In this document: one piece after another, positions 55,147-64,000 of the stretch
Layout: each line of letters opens with the position of its first letter
Position numbering within the stretch: position 1 is the first letter of the stretch
Assembly: GCF_027912835.1 (NCBI RefSeq)
Contig: NZ_CP115768.1
Location: forward strand, 1,674,001-1,738,000
Direction: 5' to 3'
Length of the DNA stretch: 64,000 bases
Origin: Paracoccus sediminicola
GTDB taxonomy: Bacteria > Pseudomonadota > Alphaproteobacteria > Rhodobacterales > Rhodobacteraceae
Program-made: the position numbers and the translations under genes
Notes under the pieces: generated by a model
The model's database searches: none
What the model was told of the DNA's origin: nothing
Seen by the model: only the letters and a program-made list of their open reading frames with translations

Positions 55147-56188
55147 GCCTGAGCTGATCCTGACCATTCCCGACGGCGTTGCCGACCGCATTGATAAGGC
55201 GCTTGCCGAGCTTGTGCCAGAGGAGGCGGCGCTGTCACGCTCTCGCCTGTCGAAGCTGATCGCCGATGGCGCGGTCAGCGGGCCCGGTGGGTTGGTCTCG
55301 ACGCCGAAACTGAAAGTCGCGCCGGGCGAGTGCTATGTCATCGCCCTGCCCGAGCCCGCCCCGGTCGAGACGCTGCCGCAGGCCATCCCGCTGAACATCG
55401 CCTATGAAGATGACGATCTGATCGTGATCGACAAGCCCGCCGGGATGGTCGTCCACCCCGCGCCCGGCAGCCCGGATGGCACGCTGGTCAACGCGTTGCT
55501 GCATCACTGCGCTGGCAGCCTTTCCGGGATCGGCGGCGAGGCGCGGCCCGGCATCGTGCACCGGATCGACAAGGACACCTCGGGTCTGCTGGTCGCTGCG
55601 AAATCGGATCGCGCCCATCACGGGCTGGCTGCGCAGTTCGAGGCCCACAGCGCCGACCGTGCCTATCTCGCGCTCGCACACGGGGTGATCGACGCCGCCG
55701 ATGCGCGGCTGCGCGGCACGCGCGGGATCGGGTTCGAGCCGGGGGGCGTGCTGAAGATCACCTCGCGCCTCGACCGCCACCCGAGTGATCGGCAGAAACA
55801 AGCGGTGTTCTTCGACGGCGCACGGGGCCGCCACGCGGTGACGCGGGCGAAGATGCTGGAACGTTTCGGCACTCCACCCGCCGCGATGCTGGTCGAATGC
55901 CGGCTGGAAACCGGCCGCACCCATCAGATCCGGGTGCATATGGCCCATGCCGGGCTCGGGCTGATCGGCGATCCGGTCTATGGCGGGGCGCGGAAGGCCT
56001 CGGCCCGGGCGCTCGGCGCGGCGGCAGAGAAGGCGGCGCAATTCCCGCGCCAGGCGCTTCACGCGGCCCGGCTGGGCTTCGACCACCCGCTCACCGGCGC
56101 CCATCTGGAATTCACTTCACACCTGCCTGCCGATATGCAGGCTCTGCTGACCAGCCTGCGCGGAACCGGCATTTCACAACCGCGTTGA
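55145..56188 (+). CDS. rluD: RluA/RluD family pseudouridine synthase
   Basis: Makes pseudouridine in 23S rRNA (RluD modifies helix 69). The 347-residue protein has an S4-like domain (about 25-75, SRSRLSKLIADGAV), the family motif GIVHRIDKDTSGLLVAAKS with the catalytic Asp, RTHQIRVHMAH and HPLTGAHLEF. I call RluD from length and the S4 domain, but RluC is not excluded. The start is ATG 55145. It is 19 nt ahead of rpoH. Confidence 0.9.
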   Translation: MPELILTIPDGVADRIDKALAELVPEEAALSRSRLSKLIADGAVSGPGGLVSTPKLKVAPGECYVIALPEPAPVETLPQAIPLNIAYEDDDLIVIDKPAGMVVHPAPGSPDGTLVNALLHHCAGSLSGIGGEARPGIVHRIDKDTSGLLVAAKSDRAHHGLAAQFEAHSADRAYLALAHGVIDAADARLRGTRGIGFEPGGVLKITSRLDRHPSDRQKQAVFFDGARGRHAVTRAKMLERFGTPPAAMLVECRLETGRTHQIRVHMAHAGLGLIGDPVYGGARKASARALGAAAEKAAQFPRQALHAARLGFDHPLTGAHLEFTSHLPADMQALLTSLRGTGISQPR

Positions 56189-56207
56189 TCTGGCGAGAGG
56201 ACAGGAC

Positions 56208-57113
56208 ATGGCAAATTACACGAATCTTCCCGCCCCGAGCCCCGAACAGGGGATGAACCGCTATCTTCAGGAAATCCGGAAGTTCCCGCTTCTGGAACCG
56301 GAAGAGGAATACATGCTCGCCAAGGCCTGGACCGATCACGAGGACAGCGAGGCAGCGCATAAGCTTGTCACCTCTCACCTGCGCCTCGCGGCCAAGATCG
56401 CCATGGGCTATCGCGGCTATGGCCTGCCGCAGGCCGAGGTGATCTCCGAGGCGAATGTCGGGCTGATGCAGGCGGTGAAGCGGTTCGATCCCGAGCGCGG
56501 TTTCCGGCTGGCGACCTATGCGATGTGGTGGATCCGCGCCTCGATCCAGGAATATATCCTGCGGTCGTGGTCGCTGGTGAAGATGGGCACGACATCGGGC
56601 CAGAAAAAGCTGTTCTTCAACCTGCGCAAGGCCAAGAACCGCATCGGCGCGATGGAGGAGGGCGATCTGCGCCCCGAAAACGTCGCCCAGATCGCCAATG
56701 ACCTGAACGTGACCGAGCAAGAGGTCATCGACATGAACCGCCGCATGGCGGGGTCGGATGCGTCGCTGAACGCGACGGTCGGCTCGGCGGATGGCGATTC
56801 GACGGCGCAGTGGCAGGACTGGCTGGAAGACGAGGACGCCAATCAGGCCGAAGCCTATGCCGAGGCGGATGAGTTGAACCTGCGCCGCGAGATGCTGGTC
56901 AAGGCGATGGATGTTCTGAACGACCGCGAGAAGGACATCCTGATGGAGCGCCGCCTGCGCGACGATCCGCTGACCCTCGAAGAGCTCTCGGGCCGATATG
57001 ATGTCAGCCGCGAGCGTATCCGCCAGATCGAGGTCCGCGCCTTCGAAAAGCTTCAGGAGCGGATGCGGAATCTGGCCAGCGAAAAGGGCATGACCGTGGA
57101 GAATGACGATTGA
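56208..57113 (+). CDS. rpoH: RNA polymerase heat-shock sigma factor RpoH
   Basis: Sigma-32 directs transcription of heat-shock genes. The 301-residue protein has region 2 (LRLAAKIAMGYRGYGLPQAE, RLATYAMWWIRASIQEYILR), the RpoH box QKKLFFNLRKAKN that sets it apart from other sigma factors, and region 4 (LTLEELSGRYDVSRERIRQI). It is expected to act on genes such as the hsp20 gene at 43591. Alphaproteobacteria often have two RpoH proteins. Only one is in view. Confidence 0.97.
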   Translation: MANYTNLPAPSPEQGMNRYLQEIRKFPLLEPEEEYMLAKAWTDHEDSEAAHKLVTSHLRLAAKIAMGYRGYGLPQAEVISEANVGLMQAVKRFDPERGFRLATYAMWWIRASIQEYILRSWSLVKMGTTSGQKKLFFNLRKAKNRIGAMEEGDLRPENVAQIANDLNVTEQEVIDMNRRMAGSDASLNATVGSADGDSTAQWQDWLEDEDANQAEAYAEADELNLRREMLVKAMDVLNDREKDILMERRLRDDPLTLEELSGRYDVSRERIRQIEVRAFEKLQERMRNLASEKGMTVENDD

Positions 57114-57164
57114 TCTCGTCCGCCTTCGGGGTCACGCTGATGCCGGGCACACCGGCAGGCTGAG

Positions 57165-58211
57165 ATGCGTTCGACTGCGCTGAAGCAATTCCAACGGCTT
57201 GAGGCGCCGGGCAGATGGCGCCCTGCGCCTGACGCGCAGCGTCGGGACGTGGTCGTCTCTATCGGCGAGGCGACGCTGGTGCTGACCGACCCGAAATCCG
57301 ACGCGCCGCTGGCGCATTGGTCCCTGCCCGCCGTCGAACGGCTGAACCCCGGAGAAACCCCGGCGCGCTATTCGCCGGCCGGTGCCGATGACGAAGATCG
57401 GCTGGACATACTGGAAATCAACGATGAGTGGATGGTCGAGGCCATCGGCAAGGTGCAGTTGGCCATCGAACAGCGCCGCAGCCGCCCGGGCCGGGTGCGC
57501 GGCGGTCTGACGCTCGCGGCTCTGGCGGCGATGTTGCTGGCAGCGGTGATCTGGCTGCCCCCTGCGCTGCGGGCCCATGCGGTGCGCATTACCCCGCCCG
57601 CCGAGCGGGCCGAGATCGGCGAGACGATCCTGGCCGAGATGGCGGCTGTCTCGGGCGGCGCGCCCTGTCGGAACCCGGTGGGACGGCAGGGGATTATGCG
57701 GCTGACCCAGCGGCTTGGCCTGCCCGATGACAGCCGCATCGAGATCTTGCCGCAAGGGCTGGAAGGTGCGGTGATGCTGCCCGGCAGGATTGCGGTGGCC
57801 GCAGAAGGGCTGATCGCCGGACAGAGCGGGCCCGAGCCGCTGGCGGGCCATGTGCTGGCCGCGCGGATCCGCGCCGATGCGGCCGATCCGCTGGCCGACG
57901 TGATCGATTACGTCAGCTTCCCCGAGTTATTGCGCCTGCTGACCAGCGGCAGCCTGCCACGCGAGGCGCTTGATGGCTATGGCGCGGCACTTCTGGACGC
58001 GTCTCCGCCCCGCGCCGCCGATCAGGCGCTGCTGTCCGGGTTTCGCGACAAGCGGGTGCCGACCACGCCCTTCGCCACATCCCTGCCGAACCGCGCCCTG
58101 CCTCCGGTGGCGCTGACGGAGTCTGATCCGTTTCGCAGCGCGCCCTACCCCCCGATCATGAGCGAGCGGGACTGGGTCTCACTGCAACAGATCTGTCTGC
58201 CGCCGGGTTGA
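57165..58211 (+). CDS. Membrane protein with a possible degenerate M48-like domain
   Basis: A 348-residue protein with a cytoplasmic N-terminal part, one membrane helix (about 112-133) and a periplasmic domain. The run PGRIAVAAEGLIAG and PLAGHVLAARIRAD sits where an M48 peptidase would have its HExxH helix, and the rest follows that family's spacing, but no zinc motif remains. I infer an inactive relative. This is a weak call based on pattern. It follows rpoH by 51 nt on the same strand. Confidence 0.55.
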   Translation: MRSTALKQFQRLEAPGRWRPAPDAQRRDVVVSIGEATLVLTDPKSDAPLAHWSLPAVERLNPGETPARYSPAGADDEDRLDILEINDEWMVEAIGKVQLAIEQRRSRPGRVRGGLTLAALAAMLLAAVIWLPPALRAHAVRITPPAERAEIGETILAEMAAVSGGAPCRNPVGRQGIMRLTQRLGLPDDSRIEILPQGLEGAVMLPGRIAVAAEGLIAGQSGPEPLAGHVLAARIRADAADPLADVIDYVSFPELLRLLTSGSLPREALDGYGAALLDASPPRAADQALLSGFRDKRVPTTPFATSLPNRALPPVALTESDPFRSAPYPPIMSERDWVSLQQICLPPG

Positions 58212-58301
58212 TCGCACCGCATCGCCGGCCCGAGCCTCTCCCGTCGGCTCAGCAAAGCCAAGCGCGAGCGTCTGGGGACCGAGATGTCCAGATCGCCTGA
58301 C

Positions 58302-59396
58302 TCAGCGCGCAACCGAACTCGTGTAGCCCGCCTCGCGCAGCCGGTTCAGCGCCGCCACGAGCCGCTCACGGCTGGAGAACGGTCCGGCCAGCACGAGCCG
58401 CCGCGCATCGGCTTCGGCCTTGCGCTCGCGGGCGACCGGATAGCCGAGCACACGGAGCGCCGCCATAACCGCCTCTGCCTCGGCGGCATCGAAACGGCCA
58501 AGCTGAACGAAGCGGGCACCGGCCGGGATCATCTCTTCCTGCGATTTGGGTGGCTGTCTGGGCCGAGCCGTCGGGGTTGCAGCCTCACCTTTCTGAGCAT
58601 CGGATTTGGCTGTACCGCTCGATCCCTTGCCAGCAATCGGTTTCCCTGAGCCGGCGCGCTTTGCCTTCGCCACGGTTCCCCGAGGCATGGGATCTGCCCC
58701 GGTCGCTGCATGCCGCTTGTCGTCATGATCTACGGGCTTCTCCGCATCCCTATCCTTGCGGAGCCGCCCTGCGTCAACGCCGGAACGCGCCATGCCCACA
58801 CGGGACGGCGTGCCATGGCATAACCCCCCGGTCGGGTCGTCCGGGCTCGGCGTGCCGGCACCGGGCCGCATCCCGATGAGGGCGCAGATCTGCGCATCGC
58901 GTCGGCGCAGCGGCACCTCTGCCGAAAGCATCGCCGGGGCGACTGCCAGTTCACGCTTGATGCGTGCGCCGATGCTGCGATCCGGCGCCAGCTCACGCTG
59001 CGGGCCGGTGCGGCGCGCATCCATATCCGGCGCGGCGGCCCCTTTGCGCTGAGCGGTCTCACCGGGCTGCCCTGTCTCAGGCGACGCCAGTTGCACCTGC
59101 CCGCCCTCCTCTGTCACGACGCGCATCATCAGGTCGCGTTCCACCGCCGCCGGGTCGAGCGGCACAGGCGCGGCAGCCCAATCGGGATTGGTCGGCGGAA
59201 AGCCGCAATAGGGTGTGCCGTCATCCGCGAGACGAGGCGTCCAGACCGTGCCATCGCGGATGAAGACACAGCCTTTGCTGTCGATATATTGCGCGCCCGA
59301 GAAATCCCCCGGCGGCAGTTCCGCCGGGCCGATGGTCCCGGCCCGCGCCGCCAAAGCGCATGTCAGCGCAAGAAGAATCCAAGCCGAGAACCGCAT
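58302..59396 (-). CDS. SPOR-domain protein, exported
   Basis: A 364-residue protein with a signal peptide (about 1-19, ending ALAARAG). A cysteine-bearing N-terminal region (CVFIRDGTVWTPRLADDGTP) comes first, then a long Lys/Ala/Pro-rich linker (about 190-285), and a C-terminal SPOR domain (about 290-364, ARFVQLGRFDAAEAEAVMAA, RLVLAGPFSSRERLVAALN). SPOR domains bind denuded glycan at the septum, so it is probably a periplasmic cell-wall protein. It is convergent with the M48-like gene. Confidence 0.87.
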   Translation of the reverse strand: MRFSAWILLALTCALAARAGTIGPAELPPGDFSGAQYIDSKGCVFIRDGTVWTPRLADDGTPYCGFPPTNPDWAAAPVPLDPAAVERDLMMRVVTEEGGQVQLASPETGQPGETAQRKGAAAPDMDARRTGPQRELAPDRSIGARIKRELAVAPAMLSAEVPLRRRDAQICALIGMRPGAGTPSPDDPTGGLCHGTPSRVGMARSGVDAGRLRKDRDAEKPVDHDDKRHAATGADPMPRGTVAKAKRAGSGKPIAGKGSSGTAKSDAQKGEAATPTARPRQPPKSQEEMIPAGARFVQLGRFDAAEAEAVMAALRVLGYPVARERKAEADARRLVLAGPFSSRERLVAALNRLREAGYTSSVAR

Positions 59397-59460
59397 CTGC
59401 CCGCCGAATCAGTCGTTTCGACCTTTCTATCCGGCTCTACTTAGCGGCAGGTTAATCTGG

Positions 59461-60096
59461 CTATTTTGTGCCGAACATCCGGTCTCCGGCATCGCCCAGC
59501 CCCGGCAGGATATAGCCATGATCGTCGAGCCGTTCGTCAAGCGCCGCCGTGACAATCGGCACATCGGGATGCGCCTCCTTCATCCGCGCCACCCCCTCCG
59601 GCGCGGCCAGAAGGCAGAGAAACCGGATATTCGTGGCCCCCTCGGCCTTGATGAGGTCGATCGCCGCCGCCGAAGAATTCCCCGTCGCCAGCATCGGATC
59701 GACCACGATGGTCATCCGCGCATCCAGACCCTTCGGCAGCTTGGCATAATACTGAACCGGCTGAAGCGTCTCGGGGTCGCGATACAGTCCGACAAACCCC
59801 ACGCGCGCCGAGGGGATCAGTTCGAGTATTCCGTCCATCAGCCCGTTCCCCGCCCGCAAGATCGAGACGAGCGCCAGCTTCTTGCCCTCGAGCACCGGCG
59901 CATCCATCGGCTGGATCGGCGTCTCGATACGCTGCGTGGTCACCGGCAGTTCGCGCGTCACCTCATAGGCAAGCAGCAGGCTGATCTCGCGCAGGAGCTG
60001 GCGGAACGCGCCGGTCGAAGTGGTCTTGTCGCGCATGATGGTCAGCTTGTGCTGGACCAGCGGGTGCTCGACGACGGTCAGATGCGGATCAGACAT
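59461..60096 (-). CDS. upp: Uracil phosphoribosyltransferase
   Basis: Salvages uracil to UMP with PRPP. The 211-residue protein has [41 protein letters not shown], the PRPP loop [20 protein letters not shown] and [23 protein letters not shown] 60096 has CGGAG upstream. The longer open frame to 60150 runs into the end of add. It is the last gene of the salvage operon and recovers the base freed upstream. Confidence 0.97.
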   Translation of the reverse strand: MSDPHLTVVEHPLVQHKLTIMRDKTTSTGAFRQLLREISLLLAYEVTRELPVTTQRIETPIQPMDAPVLEGKKLALVSILRAGNGLMDGILELIPSARVGFVGLYRDPETLQPVQYYAKLPKGLDARMTIVVDPMLATGNSSAAAIDLIKAEGATNIRFLCLLAAPEGVARMKEAHPDVPIVTAALDERLDDHGYILPGLGDAGDRMFGTK

Positions 60097-60112
60097 GGAG
60101 GCTCCGTTCGGG

Positions 60113-61093
60113 TCACGAGAAGTTTTCGCGCAGCCGGGCGCGGGTGGCATCGTCGCAGAAGGCAGCCTCGGCGGCGTTCAGATTCAGCGCCGCAAATTCC
60201 GCCTTTCCCCAGCCGAACGCATCGGCAAGGCGTTCATATTCGTGGCTGAGCGTGGTGTGGAAAAATGGCGGATCGTCGGTCGATATAGTCACTTTCACGC
60301 CGGAATCGGCAATCCGCGCGATAGGATGGGCGGCCCAGTCGGGATAGATGCCAAGCGCGATATTCGAGCCTGGACAGACTTCCAGCGTGATGCCCCGCTG
60401 CGCGAGTTCGTTCAGCAATGCTGGGTCTTCGGTCGCGCGCACGCCGTGGCCGATGCGGCTGACCCCGAGGCTCAGCGCATCGCGGATGGATTGCGGTCCG
60501 CCCCATTCCCCGGCATGGCAGGTCTGCCCGAGCCCGGCCTCGCGCGCGCAATCGAAGCTCCAGGCGAAATCCTGTGCACGACCGACATCCTCGGCACCGC
60601 CCATCCCAAGCCCGGTCACCCAGCCCGAGCCTTCAGCGCTGCCGGTTTCGGCGGCACAGATGGCGCTGGCGCGGGCACGCTCGGGGCCGAAATGGCGGAT
60701 CGGAGTGACGATGGCGCGGCTGTCTATCCCGGCGCTGCGCATCTCGCTGGCGGTTTCGGTCATGGCGGCAAGATAGTCGCGCCAGGCCGCGAGGTCTCCG
60801 CCGCCGCAGAATTCTGGAGATACGAAGAGTTCGGCATAGATCGCGCCCTGATCGGCGCAGTTCTGCAACACTTCCCGCAGCAGCCGGGCGTAATCCTGCG
60901 GCGTGCGGATGACAGAGCTCGCCGCTTCGTAAACCTTCAGGAATTCCTTGAAATCGCGATAATCATAGTGCCCGCGCCCGTCGAAGATGGCGGGCAGATC
61001 GACCCGCTTCTCGGCGGCGAGACCGCGGATGAAACCGGGGGGCGCGGCACCTTCGAGATGCAGGTGAAGTTCAATCTTCTTTAGCTCTTTCAT
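60113..61093 (-). CDS. add: Adenosine deaminase
   Basis: Turns adenosine or deoxyadenosine into (deoxy)inosine with zinc. The 326-residue TIM-barrel protein has the zinc histidines in [10 protein letters not shown] (H10, H12), the catalytic segment [20 protein letters not shown] and [10 protein letters not shown] with the zinc-binding Asp. Closely related adenine deaminases exist. The operon and the HAGE motif favour adenosine. It is 32 nt after deoB. Confidence 0.92.
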   Translation of the reverse strand: MKELKKIELHLHLEGAAPPGFIRGLAAEKRVDLPAIFDGRGHYDYRDFKEFLKVYEAASSVIRTPQDYARLLREVLQNCADQGAIYAELFVSPEFCGGGDLAAWRDYLAAMTETASEMRSAGIDSRAIVTPIRHFGPERARASAICAAETGSAEGSGWVTGLGMGGAEDVGRAQDFAWSFDCAREAGLGQTCHAGEWGGPQSIRDALSLGVSRIGHGVRATEDPALLNELAQRGITLEVCPGSNIALGIYPDWAAHPIARIADSGVKVTISTDDPPFFHTTLSHEYERLADAFGWGKAEFAALNLNAAEAAFCDDATRARLRENFS

Positions 61094-61125
61094 CGGATGA
61101 TGGTCCTGCGAATCAGATGCGTCGG

Positions 61126-62304
61126 TCAGAGGAAACTTGTGCCATGTCCGGTCGGCGGCAGCCCCAGATGCGCCATGACGCTGGCGCCGATATCGGAAAA
61201 TCCGACCTGTCCGATGCCGCGCGGCGCCGGACCTGCACCCAGCACCGGCACGCGCTCGCGCGTGTGATCGGTGCCGGTCCAGGACGGGTCATTGCCGTGA
61301 TCAGCGGTGAACAGGATCAGATCGCCCGGCTGCAACCGGTCGAGCGCGGCGCCGACGATGCCGTCAAACCATTCCAGATGGGTGGCATAGCCGGATATGT
61401 CGCGGCGATGTCCATAAAGGCTGTCGAATTCGACGAAATTGGCGAAGGTCAGGCTGCCGGGCTCTGCCTCGTCCAGCAGGTTCAGCAGATGATCGGCCAG
61501 ATCGGCGTCGGATCGGCCCTTATGCAGCCTGCCGATGCCGCGATGGCTGAAGATATCTCCGATCTTGCCGATGGCATGGGTGGGCCGGCCCGCGCCATGC
61601 GCGATATCGAGGATCGTGTCCGAGGGCGGGGCGATGGCATAGTCGCGCCGATTCGCGGTGCGGCGGAAATCACCATCGGCGCCGATAAAGGGCCGCGCAA
61701 TGACCCGGCCCACCCGCATCTCGTGCAGCATCGGCGCAAGATCCGCGCAAAGCTGCAGCAGCCGGTCCAGCCCGAAAGCCTCTTCATGGGCTGCAATCTG
61801 GAACACGCTGTCGGCCGAGGTATAGCAGATCGGCCAGCCGGTCCGCAGATGCTCGGCGCCGAGCGCGTCCAAAATCACCGTCCCCGAGGCGTGCTTGTTG
61901 CCCAGAATCCCATCGGTTCCGGCCAGCTCGCAGACCCGCGCGGCGATCTCTGGCGGGAAAGCCGGTTGGGTGTCGGGAAAATAATGCCAGTCCCAGGGCA
62001 CCGGCACGCCGGCCAGTTCCCAGTGACCCGAGGGCGTGTCCTTGCCCGGCGAAATCTCGGTCGCCGCCCCCCAGATTCCGACCGGCTCTGCACCAAGCCC
62101 CGGCGCCTCCTGTCCCGAGGCCAGCCGCAGCGCCGCCCCAAGCCCGAGCCGGTCCAGATGCAGCAGGCGCAGTGGCTGCGCCTCGGCAATATGCAGCACG
62201 GTGTTCGCCCCGGTATCGGGCACGCCGTCATTGAAGAACCGCGCCGCGTCCGGCGCGCCGCCAATGCCGACGCTGTCCATCACCACCAGAAAGGCTCGGG
62301 TCAT
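61126..62304 (-). CDS. deoB: Phosphopentomutase
   Basis: Moves phosphate between C1 and C5 of ribose or deoxyribose, feeding sugar from nucleosides into central metabolism. The 392-residue alkaline-phosphatase-fold enzyme has the metal site [34 protein letters not shown] and the C-terminal [20 protein letters not shown]. The insertion cap domain lies at about 100-215. It lies between deoA and add. Confidence 0.97.
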   Translation of the reverse strand: MTRAFLVVMDSVGIGGAPDAARFFNDGVPDTGANTVLHIAEAQPLRLLHLDRLGLGAALRLASGQEAPGLGAEPVGIWGAATEISPGKDTPSGHWELAGVPVPWDWHYFPDTQPAFPPEIAARVCELAGTDGILGNKHASGTVILDALGAEHLRTGWPICYTSADSVFQIAAHEEAFGLDRLLQLCADLAPMLHEMRVGRVIARPFIGADGDFRRTANRRDYAIAPPSDTILDIAHGAGRPTHAIGKIGDIFSHRGIGRLHKGRSDADLADHLLNLLDEAEPGSLTFANFVEFDSLYGHRRDISGYATHLEWFDGIVGAALDRLQPGDLILFTADHGNDPSWTGTDHTRERVPVLGAGPAPRGIGQVGFSDIGASVMAHLGLPPTGHGTSFL

Positions 62305-62322
62305 GTTCTGGCCTCACTCCGT

Positions 62323-63660
62323 CTATCGCCGATGATCTATCTGCGCTGCCGCGGCCTCGGGTGCAACATGGGCCCGGATCAGCGACCCTGCCGGCGACGC
62401 GGCGTCAGAAAGCGCGTAGGCCGCCTGCACCGAGGCGATGGCGCCTTCCGCAGCTTCGTCCGAAGCGGCATGGACAAGGCCGAGCTGCCCCTCGGTCGGC
62501 TCGCCGATCCGCCGCAGATCCGAGAACCCGACCCGATGGTCGATCCCCTGCCCCGCGCGCAGCCGCCCTCCGCCAAGCCCGATCACTGCCTGTCCGAGCG
62601 CAGTGGTGTCGATGCGCGAAACAAAACCTTCCGGCGCGGGAATGGGCCGGATCACCGGGGCGGATTGCAGATAGCTGTCAGGCGCGTCGAGCAGACCCGC
62701 GGGGCCGCCTTGCGCCGCCACCATGCGCCCGAAAATCTCTGCCGCGGTGCCGTCATCGAGGGCGCGGGTGGTGCGCTGTGACGTGTCGTCCTGCCCTGCC
62801 AGCCGCAGCGCCTCTGCCGCAAGCGCCAGAACCAGGTCTCGCAGCGCCGAAGACCCGCCGCGCAGACAAGCGATTGCCGCGTGAACCTCGACCGCATTAC
62901 CTGCCGCGCGAGCCAGCGGCTGATCCATATCGGTAATCAGCGCCGAGCTTCGGCACCCCGCCGCATTCGCAGTGGAAACCAATGACTGGGCGAGGCTTTC
63001 CGCCTGATCCGCCCCGCCCAGAAACGCGCCCGAGCCGGATTTCACATCCAGCACAAGCGCATCCAGCCCCGCAGCCAGTTTTTTCGACAGGATTGAGGCA
63101 GTGATGAGATCGATGGATTCGACGCAAGCCGCCTCGTCGCGGATCGCATAAAGCCGCCGATCGGCCGGGGCGAGATCGGCCGAGGCCGAGACGATGGCGC
63201 ATCCGACATTCCCCACCACCTTGCGGAACTCGGCCTCGGAGAGATCGCAGCGATAGCCCGGGATCGCCTCTAGCTTGTCGAGCGTTCCGCCGGTATGCCC
63301 GAGCCCCCGCCCCGAGATCATCGGCACGAACACTCCGCAGGCCGCCAGCAGCGGTGCCAGCACCAGCGAGACAACATCGCCCACCCCGCCGGTCGAGTGT
63401 TTGTCGACCACCGGACCGGGCAGGTCCCAACGCATCACATCGCCGGAATCGCGCATGGCGCGGGTCAGCGCGGTGCGGCCCGCGACCGAAAGCCCGCGGG
63501 TCAGCACCGCCATGGCGAAGGCGCCCGCCTGCGCGTCCGACAGGCCGCCATCGGCCAGCCCGGAGGCGATCAGCTCGGCGCCTTTTGCATCCAGCCCCTG
63601 CCCGTCGCGCAGCGCAGCGATGACCGGGCGCGGATCTGTGCCGCGATCCGCCGCAGCCAT
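62323..63660 (-). CDS. deoA: Thymidine phosphorylase
   Basis: Splits thymidine (and deoxyuridine) to base and deoxyribose 1-phosphate. The 445-residue protein has the N-terminal helical domain (VIAALRDGQGLDAKGAELIA), the phosphate-site motif DKHSTGGVGDVVSL, SGRGLGHTGGTLDKLEAIPG, the family signature at residues 115-130, and the C-terminal domain. ATG 63660 overlaps the cdd stop (TGATG). A GTG one codon earlier is also possible. Pyrimidine-nucleoside phosphorylase is a close alternative. Confidence 0.94.
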   Translation of the reverse strand: MAAADRGTDPRPVIAALRDGQGLDAKGAELIASGLADGGLSDAQAGAFAMAVLTRGLSVAGRTALTRAMRDSGDVMRWDLPGPVVDKHSTGGVGDVVSLVLAPLLAACGVFVPMISGRGLGHTGGTLDKLEAIPGYRCDLSEAEFRKVVGNVGCAIVSASADLAPADRRLYAIRDEAACVESIDLITASILSKKLAAGLDALVLDVKSGSGAFLGGADQAESLAQSLVSTANAAGCRSSALITDMDQPLARAAGNAVEVHAAIACLRGGSSALRDLVLALAAEALRLAGQDDTSQRTTRALDDGTAAEIFGRMVAAQGGPAGLLDAPDSYLQSAPVIRPIPAPEGFVSRIDTTALGQAVIGLGGGRLRAGQGIDHRVGFSDLRRIGEPTEGQLGLVHAASDEAAEGAIASVQAAYALSDAASPAGSLIRAHVAPEAAAAQIDHRR

Positions 63661-64000
63661 CACTCGGCGCCGTCCATATGGCCCGCATCGAAACGGCCGG
63701 GCAGCAATTCGCCGATGGTGGTGTGCAGCGTCGCGCCATCGGTGGTCGCCAGCGTCACCGGCGTGTCTCCGCGCCCGAATTCGGCGAGCTTCTGCCGGCA
63801 GCCCCCGCAGGGCGGCACCGGGCTGGGAGAAGCCGCGATTACGGCGACCTCGGTCAGCTCGGTCTCGCCTGCGGCCACCATCGCCGCGATTGCGCCGGCC
63901 TCGGCGCAGGTGCCTTCCGGATAGGCGACATTCTCGACATTGCAGCCGCGATAGATCCGGCCAGAGGTCCCGCGCACGGCAGCGCCGACCTTGAAACGGG
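63660..64000 (-). CDS. cdd: Cytidine deaminase (partial, 5' end beyond the window)
   Basis: Deaminates cytidine and deoxycytidine to the uracil forms. The frame is open to the right edge. The visible part begins within FKVGAAVRGTSGRIYRGCN and has the zinc sites CAEAGAI and PCGGCRQKLAEF with the catalytic Glu. The family's first 20 or so residues are missing beyond base 64000. It is the first visible gene of cdd-deoA-deoB-add-upp and is coupled to deoA. Confidence 0.95.
   Translation of the reverse strand, partial: RFKVGAAVRGTSGRIYRGCNVENVAYPEGTCAEAGAIAAMVAAGETELTEVAVIAASPSPVPPCGGCRQKLAEFGRGDTPVTLATTDGATLHTTIGELLPGRFDAGHMDGAE

Overview
The window is a 64 kb piece of a GC-rich alphaproteobacterial chromosome. 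Gene content and style (rsh with rpoZ, hisS-hisZ-hisG with short-form HisG, alpha-type ProRS, mreBCD-mrdA-rodA, DUF1150 beside a small heat-shock protein, DUF6476, BON-MscS, and a GTTC-N7-GTTC LexA box) point to the family Rhodobacteraceae, most likely Paracoccus or a close relative. The genus is inference. Coding density is very high, with many ATGA-type stop/start overlaps. I saw no insertion sequence, prophage, CRISPR array, tRNA or rRNA.

Layout. 1-8.6 kb: end of an unknown gene, rnhA, a DUF3429 membrane protein, a glutathione transferase, ispH, a PQQ sugar dehydrogenase, a NYN-domain nuclease, folK, rpoZ, the (p)ppGpp synthetase/hydrolase rsh, and a DUF2062 protein. 8.6-16.3 kb: leuA behind a leucine-rich leader peptide with attenuator-like hairpins, then the rod-shape operon mreB-mreC-mreD-mrdA-rodA. 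16.4-24.4 kb: a 2-hydroxyacid dehydrogenase, an SseB protein, a UDG-superfamily protein, and a coupled kpsT-kpsE-kdsA-mscS run (capsule export and KDO synthesis), then arsC-like and sufT-like genes. 24.4-29.3 kb: slyX, hisS-hisZ-hisG and proS. 29.3-36.4 kb: DUF4260, two glycosyltransferases, rpsD, a SUV3-like RNA helicase, a TPR protein and an SCP2 protein. 36.4-43.4 kb: a lysophospholipase, pepF, GNAT, an M19 dipeptidase, Nudix, purK, purE and a DUF465 protein. 43.5-47.7 kb: hsp20, DUF1150, two glycosyltransferases, and a fused ATP sulfurylase/APS kinase. 48.0-49.4 kb: a two-gene operon of a metzincin-like zinc peptidase and a small partner behind a perfect LexA box. 49.4-60 kb: an unknown Trp/Cys-rich protein, trxB, lrp, pgeF, a MidA-type methyltransferase, lgt, ubiK, DUF6476, rluD, rpoH, a degenerate M48-like protein and a SPOR protein. 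60-64 kb: nucleoside salvage operon cdd-deoA-deoB-add-upp, running off the right end.

How the parts fit. Most of the window is housekeeping: cell-wall elongation, stringent response, Leu and His synthesis, translation, purine synthesis and nucleoside salvage. The accessory content is surface polysaccharide (kpsT, kpsE, kdsA and four glycosyltransferases). Less ordinary items are the LexA-box metzincin operon, the leuA leader, a terminator-like repeat found four times between genes (once overlapping the end of hisG and once supplying the likely ribosome binding site of the glutathione transferase), and a head-to-head gene pair whose start codons share CATG.
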